Shown in pieces: positions 1 through 7,930 of a stretch of DNA of 64,000 bases. A model generated the notes under the pieces. It worked only from the letters and a program-made list of their open reading frames with translations. It was not told the origin of the DNA and made no database searches. Numbering within the stretch: position 1 is the first letter of the stretch; each line of letters begins with the position of its first letter. The position numbers and the translations under genes were made by a program. This DNA is from Hydrogenophaga sp040372165 (GTDB lineage: Bacteria > Pseudomonadota > Gammaproteobacteria > Burkholderiales > Burkholderiaceae_C), in assembly GCF_040372165.1 (NCBI RefSeq), contig NZ_BAABWG010000004.1:1-64000 (forward strand), written 5' to 3'.

Positions 1-11
1 GGGAGCGGAAC

Positions 12-326
12 ATGTCCAACAAGCAAAAGATCCGTATCCGCCTGAAGGCGTTCGATTACAAGCTGATCGACACCTCCGCTGCTGAAATCGTTGACACCGC
101 CAAGCGCACCGGCGCGATCGTCAAGGGCCCAGTGCCACTGCCGACCCGCATGAAGCGTTTTGACATCCTGCGCTCGCCGCACGTCAACAAGTCCAGCCGC
201 GACCAGCTCGAAATCCGCACGCACCAGCGTCTGATGGACATCGTCGACCCGACCGACAAGACGGTTGACGCCCTGATGAAGCTGGACCTGCCTGCAGGCG
301 TGGACGTCGAGATCAAGCTGCAGTAA
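12..326 (+). CDS. rpsJ: 30S ribosomal protein S10
   Basis: This is the S10 protein of the small ribosomal subunit, which also acts in transcription antitermination as NusE. The 104-residue protein matches the usual family length, opens MSNKQKIRIRLKAFDY and carries the conserved HVNKSSRDQLEIRTHQR stretch. A GGAGCGG ribosome-binding site lies just upstream at the window edge. It is the first gene of the S10 cluster, but here it is separated from rplC by 318 bases that hold a hairpin and a candidate promoter, so it may be transcribed partly with upstream genes outside the window. Confidence 0.98.
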   Translation: MSNKQKIRIRLKAFDYKLIDTSAAEIVDTAKRTGAIVKGPVPLPTRMKRFDILRSPHVNKSSRDQLEIRTHQRLMDIVDPTDKTVDALMKLDLPAGVDVEIKLQ

Positions 327-399
327 TGCAGCCCGACCGGTCTGAGGTCTGAGCGAAACGACCACTCGTCGGATTCGCCTGGGCCTGCAGACCGGGGTC

Positions 400-428
400 T
401 TGCGTAAAAAAAGCCCGCCGGGTATACT
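400..428 (+). promoter_or_regulatory. Candidate sigma-70 promoter for rplC operon
   Basis: TTGCGT (400-405) and TATACT (423-428) are separated by 17 bases, a good match to a sigma-70 promoter. The -10 box lies in the loop of the 411-437 hairpin. A start near 435 would give a leader of about 210 bases for rplC and the downstream ribosomal genes. This is inferred from sequence only. Confidence 0.4.
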
Positions 429-437
429 GGCGGGCTT
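411..437. terminator. Hairpin between rpsJ and rplC
   Basis: AAGCCCGCC (411-419) pairs perfectly with GGCGGGCTT (429-437) around a nine-base loop. An A-run precedes it, and only a short T-run follows. It could terminate rpsJ transcription or attenuate read-through into rplC. Apart from this hairpin and the overlapping promoter candidate, I see nothing else in the 318-base spacer 327-644 except a good GGAG ribosome-binding site before rplC. Confidence 0.5.
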
Positions 438-644
438 TCCAGTCTTTGGCTGGAGTTTTTGTCGTGGCTTTGAGGAAACAAGAAGCCCCGAACCATGAAC
501 CGGGCGAGGAATTTGCCGCCAGGCCGTGCAGATCTATCTGATCAGTGCTGCCGAAACGGTGCCAAAGCCCATTTCAGCCGAGATGCCTTCGGGTATCGAA
601 GCCCTATCAGCCCCGGCCAATTGAAGTCGGGAACGGAGAAAACA

Positions 645-1319
645 ATGAGTCTTAGCAACTCCCTCGGGTTGTTGGGTCGCAAGGTGGGCATGATGCGTCT
701 GTTCACCGATGACGGCGATGCAGTGCCTGTCACGGTGGTCGATGTGTCCAACAACCGTGTGACACAAGTCAAAACCCAAGCCAACGATGGCTACGATGCG
801 CTGCAGGTCACCTTTGGCAAGCGTCGCGCCTCTCGCGTGACCAAGCCCATGGCAGGCCACCTGGCCAAGGCCGGTGTCGAAGCAGGCGAAATCATCAAGG
901 AATTCCGCGTTGCCGCAGACGTGGCTGCCCAGTACCAGCCGGGCACCGCTGTTGCAGCCAATGCCGTGTTCGCCGCTGGCCAGAAGGTCGATGTGCAAGG
1001 CACCTCGATCGGTAAGGGCTACGCAGGCACGATCAAGCGCCACAACTTCGGTTCCCAGCGCGCTTCGCACGGTAACTCCATTTCTCACAAGGCACCTGGT
1101 TCCATCGGTATGGCCCAGGATCCAGGCCGTGTGTTCCCTGGCAAGAAGATGTCGGGTCACCTCGGTGATGTGACCAAGACGGTCCAGAACCTCGACCTGT
1201 TCCGCGTTGACGAAGAGCGCCAGCTGCTCATGATCCGCGGTGCCGTTCCTGGCGCCAAAGGCGGCTTCGTGACCATTCGTCCCGCTGTCAAGGCCCAACC
1301 CAGCAAAGGAGCTGACTGA
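645..1319 (+). CDS. rplC: 50S ribosomal protein L3
   Basis: Large-subunit protein L3, which binds 23S rRNA near the peptidyl transferase centre and is one of the first proteins to assemble. The 224-residue product starts MSLSNSLGLLGRKVGMMR and contains the family signature around GTIKRHNFGSQRASHGNS. The frame is open upstream to 495, but ATG 645 has a GGAG site nine bases before it and gives the correct family N-terminus. Its stop overlaps the start of rplD (TGATG), which points to translational coupling. Confidence 0.98.
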   Translation: MSLSNSLGLLGRKVGMMRLFTDDGDAVPVTVVDVSNNRVTQVKTQANDGYDALQVTFGKRRASRVTKPMAGHLAKAGVEAGEIIKEFRVAADVAAQYQPGTAVAANAVFAAGQKVDVQGTSIGKGYAGTIKRHNFGSQRASHGNSISHKAPGSIGMAQDPGRVFPGKKMSGHLGDVTKTVQNLDLFRVDEERQLLMIRGAVPGAKGGFVTIRPAVKAQPSKGAD

Positions 1320-1939
1320 TGCAAGTTGAACTCCTGAACGACCAGGGCCAGCCAGCATCCAACGTGGATGTGCCTGAGACCATTTTCGGTCGTGACTACA
1401 ACGAGGCCCTGATCCACCAGCTCGTGGTGGCTTATCAGGCCAACGCCCGCCAAGGTACGCGTGCCCAAAAAGACCGTGAAATGGTCAAGCACTCGACCAA
1501 GAAGCCGTTCCGCCAGAAGGGCACCGGCCGCGCTCGCGCCGGTATGACTTCCTCGCCACTGTGGCGTGGAGGTGGTCGCACCTTCCCGAACAGCCCTGAC
1601 GAGAACTTCACCCAGAAGCTGAACAAGAAGATGTACCGCGCCGGTATGGCCTCCATCTTCTCCCAGCTGGTGCGCGAAGGCCGCCTGGCTGCCGTCGAGT
1701 CCATCAAGGTTGATTCGCCCAAGACCAAGCAGCTCGCTGCCAAGCTCAAGGCCATGAACCTGAACTCCGTTCTGGTGATCGCCGAGGAAGTCGACGAGAA
1801 CCTGTACCTGGCTTCGCGCAACCTGCCCAACGTGCTGATCGTTGAGCCGCGCTACGCCGACCCAGTGTCGCTGGTCCGCTCCAAGAAAGTGATCGTCACC
1901 AAGGGCGCTATCGACAAGCTCAAGGAGATGTTCGCATGA
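1319..1939 (+). CDS. rplD: 50S ribosomal protein L4
   Basis: Large-subunit protein L4 (206 residues), which lines the exit tunnel. The conserved loop KHSTKKPFRQKGTGRARAG and the following RGGGRTFPNSP segment are present. It starts inside the stop of rplC and its own end overlaps the start of rplW, so the three are translationally coupled. In gammaproteobacteria L4 represses its own S10 operon through the leader. I see no evidence that this mechanism applies here. Confidence 0.98.
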   Translation: MQVELLNDQGQPASNVDVPETIFGRDYNEALIHQLVVAYQANARQGTRAQKDREMVKHSTKKPFRQKGTGRARAGMTSSPLWRGGGRTFPNSPDENFTQKLNKKMYRAGMASIFSQLVREGRLAAVESIKVDSPKTKQLAAKLKAMNLNSVLVIAEEVDENLYLASRNLPNVLIVEPRYADPVSLVRSKKVIVTKGAIDKLKEMFA

Positions 1940-2250
1940 GCACCACCAAGCAATTTGACGAAGGTCGTCTGATGCAGGTCCTCGTGGCACCGATCGTGTC
2001 CGAGAAGGCCACCATGGTCGCCGAGCAGAACAACACCGTTCTGTTCAAGGTACTGCGCAGCGCAACCAAGCAAGAAATCAAGGCCGCCGTTGAACTGATG
2101 TTCAAAGTTGAAGTCAAGGGCGTCTCCGTTCTCAACCAGAAGGGCAAGACCAAGCGTTTTGGCAAGACCGTCGGCCGTCGCGACCACGTGCGCAAGGCTT
2201 ACGTGACGCTGGAAGCAGGTCAAGAGCTCAACTTCGGTGGGGAGGCTTAA
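1936..2250 (+). CDS. rplW: 50S ribosomal protein L23
   Basis: Large-subunit protein L23 (104 residues), located at the tunnel exit, where it docks trigger factor and SRP. VLVAPIVSEKATMVAEQNN and the KGKTKRFGKTVGRRDHVRKAYVTL block are typical. The ATG overlaps the rplD stop by four bases (ATGA), and rplB follows after three bases, as expected in an S10 operon. Confidence 0.98.
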   Translation: MSTTKQFDEGRLMQVLVAPIVSEKATMVAEQNNTVLFKVLRSATKQEIKAAVELMFKVEVKGVSVLNQKGKTKRFGKTVGRRDHVRKAYVTLEAGQELNFGGEA

Positions 2251-2253
2251 ATC

Positions 2254-3084
2254 ATGGCAGTCATGAAGATGAAACCGACTTCGCCAGGCCGTCGCGGCAT
2301 GGTGAAAGTCACGCGTGACCAGCTCCACAAAGGTTCTGGTTTCGCTCCGTTGCTCGAGAAGCAGCACCAGAAGTCGGGCCGCAACAACAACGGCCACATC
2401 ACCGTCCGTCACAAGGGCGGTGGTCACAAGCACCACTACCGTGTGGTCGACTTCCGTCGCACCAAGGACAACATCCCGGCCAAGGTCGAGCGTATCGAAT
2501 ACGACCCGAACCGCACCGCGCACATCGCGCTGCTGTGCTACGCCGACGGCGAGCGTCGCTACATCATCGCCCCCCGTGGCGTTGAAGTGGGCGCAACCCT
2601 GATGTCCGGCTCCGAGTCGCCTATCCGCGCTGGCAACACCCTGCCTATCCGCAACATCCCGGTGGGTTCGACCATCCACTGCATCGAGTTGCAAGTGGGC
2701 AAAGGCGCCCAGATCGCCCGCTCCGCTGGTGCTTCCGCCGTGCTGCTGGCACGTGAAGGCATCTACGCACAGGTTCGCATGCGTTCCGGTGAAGTGCGCA
2801 AGATCCACGTGGATTGCCGCGCCACCATCGGTGAAGTCTCCAACCAGGAGCACAGCCTGCGTCAGCTGGGTAAAGCTGGTGTCAAGCGCCACATGGGTAT
2901 CCGCCCAACGGTTCGCGGCACGGCCATGAACCCGATCGACCACCCGCACGGTGGTGGTGAAGGCAAGACCGGCGAAGGTCGCGCACCTGTGGATCCATGG
3001 GGCAACCTGGCCAAGGGCTACCGTACCCGCAACAACCGCCGCACGCAGAACATGATTGTTTCGCGTCGCAAGAGCAAGAAATAA
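2254..3084 (+). CDS. rplB: 50S ribosomal protein L2
   Basis: Large-subunit protein L2, needed for subunit association and peptidyl transferase activity. The 276-residue protein has the conserved NNNGHITVRHKGGGHKHHYR block near residue 45 and the C-terminal MNPIDHPHGGGEGKTGEGR motif that contains the functionally important histidine. It lies in the usual place between rplW and rpsS. Confidence 0.98.
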   Translation: MAVMKMKPTSPGRRGMVKVTRDQLHKGSGFAPLLEKQHQKSGRNNNGHITVRHKGGGHKHHYRVVDFRRTKDNIPAKVERIEYDPNRTAHIALLCYADGERRYIIAPRGVEVGATLMSGSESPIRAGNTLPIRNIPVGSTIHCIELQVGKGAQIARSAGASAVLLAREGIYAQVRMRSGEVRKIHVDCRATIGEVSNQEHSLRQLGKAGVKRHMGIRPTVRGTAMNPIDHPHGGGEGKTGEGRAPVDPWGNLAKGYRTRNNRRTQNMIVSRRKSKK

Positions 3085-3096
3085 AGGGCTGACATC

Positions 3097-3372
3097 ATGA
3101 CTCGTTCGCTCAAGAAAGGCCCCTTCGTTGACCATCACCTGATGGGCAAGGTTGAAAAGGCCGTGTCCGGTTCGGACAAAAAACCAATCAAGACTTGGTC
3201 GCGTCGCTCCATGATCCTGCCCGAATTCATCGGTCTGACCATCGCCGTTCACAACGGCAAGCAGCACGTGCCCGTGTACATCACCGACCAGATGGTCGGC
3301 CACAAACTCGGCGAGTTCTCCCTGACCCGTACCTACAAGGGTCACCCGGGCGACAAGAAAGCCAAGAAGTAA
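3097..3372 (+). CDS. rpsS: 30S ribosomal protein S19
   Basis: Small-subunit head protein S19 (91 residues), which contacts S13 and the A-site finger. It starts MTRSLKKGPFVDHHL and contains the family signature KTWSRRSMILPEFIGLTIAVH. It is 12 bases after rplB and 9 bases before rplV, clearly in the same transcript. Confidence 0.98.
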   Translation: MTRSLKKGPFVDHHLMGKVEKAVSGSDKKPIKTWSRRSMILPEFIGLTIAVHNGKQHVPVYITDQMVGHKLGEFSLTRTYKGHPGDKKAKK

Positions 3373-3381
3373 GGACTAACC

Positions 3382-3711
3382 ATGGAAACCCGCTCTATCG
3401 TTCGCGGCGTGCGCCTGTCGGTTGACAAGGGCCGACTGGTTGCTGACCTGATTCGCGGCAAGAAAGTCGACCAGGCGCTGAACACACTCGAGTTCACCCA
3501 GAAGAAGGCTGCCGGCATCATCAAGAAGGCCCTGCTCTCCGCTATCGCCAACGCCGAGCACAACGACGGCGCCGACATCGACGAACTTCGCGTCAAAGCG
3601 ATCCACGTCGAGCAAGGCACCACGCTCAAGCGTTTCACCGCTCGCGCCAAAGGCCGCGGCAATCGCATCAGCAAACCCACGTGTCACATCTATGTGACGG
3701 TTGGCAACTGA
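3382..3711 (+). CDS. rplV: 50S ribosomal protein L22
   Basis: Large-subunit protein L22 (109 residues), whose beta-hairpin reaches into the exit tunnel. METRSIVRGVRLSVDKGRLVADLIRGKKV and the C-terminal RAKGRGNRISKPTCHIYV segment (the tunnel hairpin) are conserved. It is followed after 16 bases by rpsC. Confidence 0.98.
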   Translation: METRSIVRGVRLSVDKGRLVADLIRGKKVDQALNTLEFTQKKAAGIIKKALLSAIANAEHNDGADIDELRVKAIHVEQGTTLKRFTARAKGRGNRISKPTCHIYVTVGN

Positions 3712-3727
3712 AGAGGACCAGAGGAAT

Positions 3728-4576
3728 ATGGGACAGAAAATCAACCCGACCGGTTTCCGCCTCGCAGTTTCGCGCAACTGGGCAAGCCGTTGGTACGCAA
3801 ACAACCGTGACTTCGCCGGCATGCTGGCCGAAGACATCAAGGTTCGCGAGTACCTGAAGACCAAGCTCAAGAACGCCGCGGTTTCCCGCGTCGTGATCGA
3901 GCGTCCTGCCAAGAACGCACGCATCACCATCTACTCGGCTCGTCCTGGTGTGGTGATCGGCAAGAAAGGCGAGGACATCGAACGCCTGAAGAAGGAACTG
4001 GCCGTCAAGCTGGGCGTGCCTGTCGCAGTGAACATCGAAGAAGTGCGCAAGCCTGAGATCGATGCCAAGCTGATCGCCGACAGCATCACGCAGCAGCTCG
4101 AGAAGCGCATCATGTTCCGTCGCGCCATGAAGCGCGCCATGCAGAACGCCATGCGTCTGGGTGCCCAGGGCATCAAGATCATGTCTGCTGGTCGCCTCAA
4201 CGGTATCGAAATCGCTCGTACCGAGTGGTATCGCGAAGGTCGTGTGCCTCTGCACACCCTGCGCTCCGATATCGACTATGGCACGTCTGAAGCCAAGACC
4301 ACCTACGGCATCATCGGTGTCAAGGTCTGGGTGTACAAGGGCGACAACCTCGGCCGTAACGACGCACCTGTCGTTGAGCCACGTGAAGAAGAGCGCCGTC
4401 CGCGCGGTCCTCGCCGTGAGCGTCCCGCTCGTGGCGCCGGTGCCCGTCGTGGAACCAACGCCGCTCCATCCGATGGCAGCGACAAACCTGCCGAGGCCAC
4501 CGATTCCAAACCCGCCGTTAAGCGCGTTCGCAAAGACGCGCCCGCATCTGCAGCTGCGGACGGTAAAGGAGAATAA
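3728..4576 (+). CDS. rpsC: 30S ribosomal protein S3
   Basis: Small-subunit protein S3, part of the mRNA entry channel and helicase activity. MGQKINPTGFRLAVSRNW is the standard N-terminus, and the KH domain carries RPGVVIGKKGEDIERL. The protein is 282 residues long. After residue 215 or so there is an extended low-complexity Arg/Ala/Pro/Lys tail, longer than in Escherichia coli but usual for betaproteobacteria. ATG 3728 was chosen over the longer open frame from 3701 because of the family N-terminus and a GAGG site. Confidence 0.98.
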   Translation: MGQKINPTGFRLAVSRNWASRWYANNRDFAGMLAEDIKVREYLKTKLKNAAVSRVVIERPAKNARITIYSARPGVVIGKKGEDIERLKKELAVKLGVPVAVNIEEVRKPEIDAKLIADSITQQLEKRIMFRRAMKRAMQNAMRLGAQGIKIMSAGRLNGIEIARTEWYREGRVPLHTLRSDIDYGTSEAKTTYGIIGVKVWVYKGDNLGRNDAPVVEPREEERRPRGPRRERPARGAGARRGTNAAPSDGSDKPAEATDSKPAVKRVRKDAPASAAADGKGE

Positions 4577-4578
4577 GC

Positions 4579-4995
4579 ATGTTGCAACCTGCTCGTCGCA
4601 AGTTCCGTAAGGAACACAAAGGCCGCAACACGGGCCCCGCTACCAGCGGTGCTTCCGTGGCCTTCGGTGACTTCGGTCTGAAGTCTACCGATCGCGGTCG
4701 CCTGACGGCTCGCCAGATCGAAGCTGGCCGCCGTGCCATTTCCCGTCACGTCAAGCGTGGTGGTCGTATCTGGATCCGTGTCTTCCCGGACAAGCCGATC
4801 TCCAACAAGCCCGCTGAGGTGCGTATGGGTAACGGTAAAGGTAACGTCGAATACTACGTTGCCGAAATCAAGCCCGGTAAGGTGATTTACGAGATCGTGG
4901 GTGTGTCTGAAGAACTCGCCCGCGAAGCTTTCCAACTGGCTGCTCGCAAGCTGCCCCTGCGCACCACGTTCGTGACGCGCATGCTGGGTCAATGA
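4579..4995 (+). CDS. rplP: 50S ribosomal protein L16
   Basis: Large-subunit protein L16 (138 residues), which binds near the A-site tRNA elbow. The N-terminus MLQPARRKFRKEHKGRNTG and the signature RVFPDKPISNKPAEVRMGNGKG are present. It begins two bases after the rpsC stop, with its ribosome-binding site (AAAGGAG) inside the rpsC end. Confidence 0.98.
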   Translation: MLQPARRKFRKEHKGRNTGPATSGASVAFGDFGLKSTDRGRLTARQIEAGRRAISRHVKRGGRIWIRVFPDKPISNKPAEVRMGNGKGNVEYYVAEIKPGKVIYEIVGVSEELAREAFQLAARKLPLRTTFVTRMLGQ

Positions 4996-5014
4996 GACAT
5001 CAGGAGAAATCGAA

Positions 5015-5212
5015 ATGAATACTGCTGATCTGCGCCAGAAGGACGAGGCTGGTCTGAAAGATGAAGTGAAGTCCCTGCAAAAGGCCCACTTCAATCTGCG
5101 TATGCAAAAGGCCACTCAACAACTCAACAACACCGCCACGCTGGGTGATACCCGCCGCGCCATTGCTCGTGCCAAGACCATCCTGGCCGAGAAGCAGCGC
5201 GCTGCCAAATAA
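5015..5212 (+). CDS. rpmC: 50S ribosomal protein L29
   Basis: Large-subunit protein L29 (65 residues), a small two-helix protein at the tunnel exit next to L23. The family pattern LRMQKATQQLNNTATLGDTRR is present. It is preceded by CAGGAG and followed 11 bases later by rpsQ. Confidence 0.97.
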   Translation: MNTADLRQKDEAGLKDEVKSLQKAHFNLRMQKATQQLNNTATLGDTRRAIARAKTILAEKQRAAK

Positions 5213-5223
5213 GGAGTGACGAA

Positions 5224-5490
5224 ATGACGGAAAAACAAGCCCTCAAGCGCACCCTGGTTGGTAAGGTGGTGAGCGACAAGCGCGCCAAGACCGTGACCGT
5301 CATGGTCGAGCGTCGCGTGATGCACCCCATCTACGGCAAGATTGTGATCAAGTCGAGCAAGTACCACGCTCACGATGAGAACAGCGAGTACAAGATGGGT
5401 GATCTGATTGAGATCTCCGAGTGCCGCCCCTTGTCCAAGACCAAGAGCTGGGTAGCCACACGTCTGGTGCAAAAAGCCGCCATCGTGTAA
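5224..5490 (+). CDS. rpsQ: 30S ribosomal protein S17
   Basis: Small-subunit protein S17 (88 residues), a primary 16S rRNA binder with an OB fold. It contains LVGKVVSDKRAKTVTVMVER and the signature GDLIEISECRPLSKTKSW. It is the last ribosomal gene here and is followed by a strong terminator. The spc operon (rplN onward) does not follow, so the usual S10-spc continuity is broken after rpsQ in this genome. Confidence 0.98.
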   Translation: MTEKQALKRTLVGKVVSDKRAKTVTVMVERRVMHPIYGKIVIKSSKYHAHDENSEYKMGDLIEISECRPLSKTKSWVATRLVQKAAIV

Positions 5491-5522
5491 GCCTGTTTGT
5501 GCAGCCCGCCTGCACGACAAGA

Positions 5523-5556
5523 AAAAGCGACCGACAATGTCGGTCGCTTTTTTGTT
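5523..5556 (+). terminator. Terminator of the S10 operon
   Basis: AAAGCGACCGACA is followed by a short loop and TGTCGGTCGCTTT, then a run of T residues (TTTTTTGTTTTT). This is a classical intrinsic terminator 30 bases after rpsQ. Confidence 0.9.
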
Positions 5557-5610
5557 TTTGGCCCCCCGAATCGGTCGGAGGGCTTTCCCCCTGTCTCTAG
5601 GAGAGAACCC

Positions 5611-6129
5611 ATGACGATTCAAGTTGGCGACAAGCTGCCCTCCACCACTTTGATGGAGTTTGTTCAGGTCGAAGGTGAGGGCTGCAGCATTGGCCCGGCA
5701 CCAGTGAACGTCGCTGACGCGGTGGCAGGCAAGACGATTGCCCTGTTCGCGCTGCCAGGTGCATTCACGCCCACCTGCTCAGCACAGCACGTGCCGGGCT
5801 ACGTGCAAATGAACGACGAGTTCAAGGCCGCTGGCGTCGATGAAATCTGGTGCGTGAGCGTCAACGACGCCTTCGTCATGGGCGCCTGGGGGAGTGATCA
5901 GAACACCGCTGGCAAGGTCCGCATGATGGGCGACGGCAGCGCCGACTTCGCCAAGAAAACCGGCCTGACGCTGGACCTGACCACCAAAGGCATGGGCCTG
6001 CGCAGCAACCGCTATTCCATGCTGGTCAAGGACGGCGTCGTCAAGACGTTGAACGTGGAAGGCCCGGGCAAGTTCGAGGTGAGCGACGCTGCCACTCTGC
6101 TTGCACAAGCCAAAGCACTCAAGGCCTGA
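5611..6129 (+). CDS. Peroxiredoxin (Prx5 type)
   Basis: A 172-residue thiol peroxidase of the AhpC/TSA superfamily, Prx5 subgroup, expected to reduce hydroperoxides in the cytoplasm with glutaredoxin or thioredoxin as donor. The peroxidatic cysteine is Cys56 in the hallmark PGAFTPTCSAQHVPGY. There is no fused glutaredoxin domain. The longer open frame from 5497 runs through the rpsQ terminator, so ATG 5611 (preceded by TAGGAGAG) is the real start. It ends at a symmetric terminator shared with the convergent acetyltransferase gene. Confidence 0.92.
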   Translation: MTIQVGDKLPSTTLMEFVQVEGEGCSIGPAPVNVADAVAGKTIALFALPGAFTPTCSAQHVPGYVQMNDEFKAAGVDEIWCVSVNDAFVMGAWGSDQNTAGKVRMMGDGSADFAKKTGLTLDLTTKGMGLRSNRYSMLVKDGVVKTLNVEGPGKFEVSDAATLLAQAKALKA

Positions 6130-6131
6130 AT

Positions 6132-6157
6132 CAAAGGTGGGCTCCGGCCCACCTTTG
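6132..6157. terminator. Bidirectional terminator between peroxiredoxin and acetyltransferase
   Basis: CAAAGGTGGGC (6132-6142), loop TCCG and GCCCACCTTTG (6147-6157) form a perfect 11-bp stem lying between two convergent stop codons. It is compact and symmetric, so it can serve both strands. Confidence 0.75.
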
Positions 6158-6670
6158 TCAAATCACCTGAGCGAGGTCGACCTTGAGGTAGTGGGCGCCT
6201 GCCAACGGGTTGTGGTAGTAGGGTGGCACCTCCACGAAACCGACCTCCTGATAGAGCGCGCGGGCGCTTTCCATGTCGCGCAGTGTATCGAGCAACATGG
6301 TCGAATAGCCTGACTGCATGGCCCGGGTCATGATGTCATCCACCAGCATCTTTCCGAGGCCGAAACCGCGGAAAGCTCGGCGAACAAACAGCCGCTTCAT
6401 CTCGCAAGCGTTGGGGTAGTCACTGTTGGGCATGGGCCTGAATGCCACGCATCCTGCCGGCACGCCGTCCACCAGAGCCAGCAGCAGGGCGCCACCGGGT
6501 TCGGCGTAGTCGCCAGGCAGGCATTCCAGTTCATCGTCGAACTGCTGAAACGAGAGGTCGATACCGATGTCGGTCTGGTAGTCGACAAACAGCTCACGGA
6601 CAAGCTGGAATTCGGGCTCTCCCAGCTCAGAGCGAAGCTCTATGTCTACAGGGGATTCAGGCTCAGGCAT
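6158..6670 (-). CDS. GNAT family N-acetyltransferase
   Basis: A 170-residue acetyltransferase of the GNAT fold. The acetyl-CoA pyrophosphate-binding loop is seen as RRAFRGFGLGKMLVDD (about residues 96-111), followed by the C-terminal ARALYQEVGFVEVPPYY typical of motif B. The N-terminal third resembles the group annotated as PhnO/RimI-like small-molecule acetyltransferases. Substrate cannot be told from sequence. It is a single gene convergent with the peroxiredoxin. Confidence 0.85.
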   Translation of the reverse strand: MPEPESPVDIELRSELGEPEFQLVRELFVDYQTDIGIDLSFQQFDDELECLPGDYAEPGGALLLALVDGVPAGCVAFRPMPNSDYPNACEMKRLFVRRAFRGFGLGKMLVDDIMTRAMQSGYSTMLLDTLRDMESARALYQEVGFVEVPPYYHNPLAGAHYLKVDLAQVI

Positions 6671-6762
6671 GCGTCATGCACGTGTGGTGATGAAGCATCC
6701 GACTATAAGCGAGACCAGGCAGCGCGACCATCTGGGCATACCCCAGCCTCGTTGACTCGAAC

Positions 6763-7287
6763 TCAGGTTTCTGCCAGCAGGCTTTCGATCAGCTGGTGCA
6801 AGGCATCAAAGTCAGGGGCGCCGACGAAGCGTTTGACGACCTGTCCCTTCTTGTCCAGCAGATAGGTGGTGGGAGTCAGCTGTACGTCTCCCCAGGCGGT
6901 TGCCACTTCGCCGGTGTTGTCGATCGCAACCTTGAATGGCAGCTGGCGCGACTGGGCAAAGTTGACGACCCAGGCTGGTGGGTCGTAAGACATGGCGACC
7001 GCTACCGTATCGAATCCGCGATCCTTGTACTTGTCGAAGGTGTGGACCAGCTCTGGCATTTCCTTGACGCAACTGACGCAAGTGGTGGCCCAGAAGTTGA
7101 CGAGAACGACCTTGCCCTTCAGTGCCGCCGTGTCGGTCTTGGAGCCATCGAGCAGCACGAACTCGGACTGAGGCGCTGCATCACGTGCCCCGCAGCCCGA
7201 CACCAGCGCCAAAGCAGCGCCCAGCATCGCCGCGATCAGGGTGCGACGGGCAAGGAGGAGAGGAGCAGAAAGACGGGACAAGGACAT
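6763..7287 (-). CDS. TlpA-like thiol-disulfide lipoprotein
   Basis: A 174-residue periplasmic thioredoxin-fold protein of the TlpA/ResA group. It has a lipoprotein signal with lipobox VSGC (Cys32), a redox-active CVSC pair (Cys70, Cys73) after VVLVNFWATT, and the cis-proline segment LTPTTYLLDKKG. Proteins of this type keep periplasmic cysteines reduced, often for cytochrome c maturation. Another thioredoxin-fold gene lies just upstream in the same direction, so the two may work in one pathway. Confidence 0.88.
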   Translation of the reverse strand: MSLSRLSAPLLLARRTLIAAMLGAALALVSGCGARDAAPQSEFVLLDGSKTDTAALKGKVVLVNFWATTCVSCVKEMPELVHTFDKYKDRGFDTVAVAMSYDPPAWVVNFAQSRQLPFKVAIDNTGEVATAWGDVQLTPTTYLLDKKGQVVKRFVGAPDFDALHQLIESLLAET

Positions 7288-7398
7288 GGCGCAGGCAGAC
7301 AGGGATCATGTGGAAGACATGAGACAGACCCTATTTTGCCGCCAAAGGTTCCGCCTCACAAATGGCAAACACATGCCGACCGGTCAATCCGTGCATAT

Positions 7399-7869
7399 TC
7401 AAGCGGGTTTGAGCGCCTTGCGCGCGGTCGCCAGCCTTTGCTCCAGGTACTCGCCATAGAAGTCCTGGACGGCGACACCTTGCAGGCGTTCGGCCAGCTC
7501 TTTGCCTTCAGGGCCGAAAAACAGCACCGTCGGGGCGAATTTGGCGTTCCAGCGACGGGCCAGATCAGAGGGCGAGGTACTTTGCCCGTCAAACCCCTGC
7601 ACCACGGATTGCCGGTCCAGGATATCTACCTGAACAGCATGAACCTGTCCGGCCTGGCGCATCGGCCCCAGGTAGTTGTCACGAACCACATCGCAGAACG
7701 GGCACCCTTTGAGCGTGGTCATCACCACCAGTGGCTCGCCCTTGGCGGCCGCGGCTTGCGCGGCGCCACGCAGCGACTGGGCAGACGGCAGCTTGCCAGC
7801 GCCGCGATGCGGCGCGCGGGCGGCTGTGTCCGGGCGGGCGGCGGTCTCGGTGTCCATGACTTGCTCCAT
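7399..7869 (-). CDS. Thioredoxin-fold protein with CPFC motif
   Basis: A 156-residue protein with the redox pair CPFC (Cys56, Cys59) in LVVMTTLKGCPFCDVVRD and a cis-proline FAPTVLFFGPEGKEL, which resembles SoxW/DsbA-like thioredoxins. No convincing signal peptide is visible in the hydrophilic first 45 residues, so a cytoplasmic location is possible. Starts at 7869 or 7857 are both plausible. The gene precedes the TlpA-like lipoprotein by about 110 bases. Confidence 0.8.
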   Translation of the reverse strand: MEQVMDTETAARPDTAARAPHRGAGKLPSAQSLRGAAQAAAAKGEPLVVMTTLKGCPFCDVVRDNYLGPMRQAGQVHAVQVDILDRQSVVQGFDGQSTSPSDLARRWNAKFAPTVLFFGPEGKELAERLQGVAVQDFYGEYLEQRLATARKALKPA

Positions 7870-7930
7870 TGGCTCCTACGGGAATAACCGGTTTGCGCGT
7901 CAATGAAGGGCAAAGACGGTCGGATGCATC

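Noticed and set aside
495..644. N-terminal extension of L3 from ATG 495
   Set aside because: The extra 50 residues have no counterpart in L3 proteins, and ATG 645 has a good ribosome-binding site.
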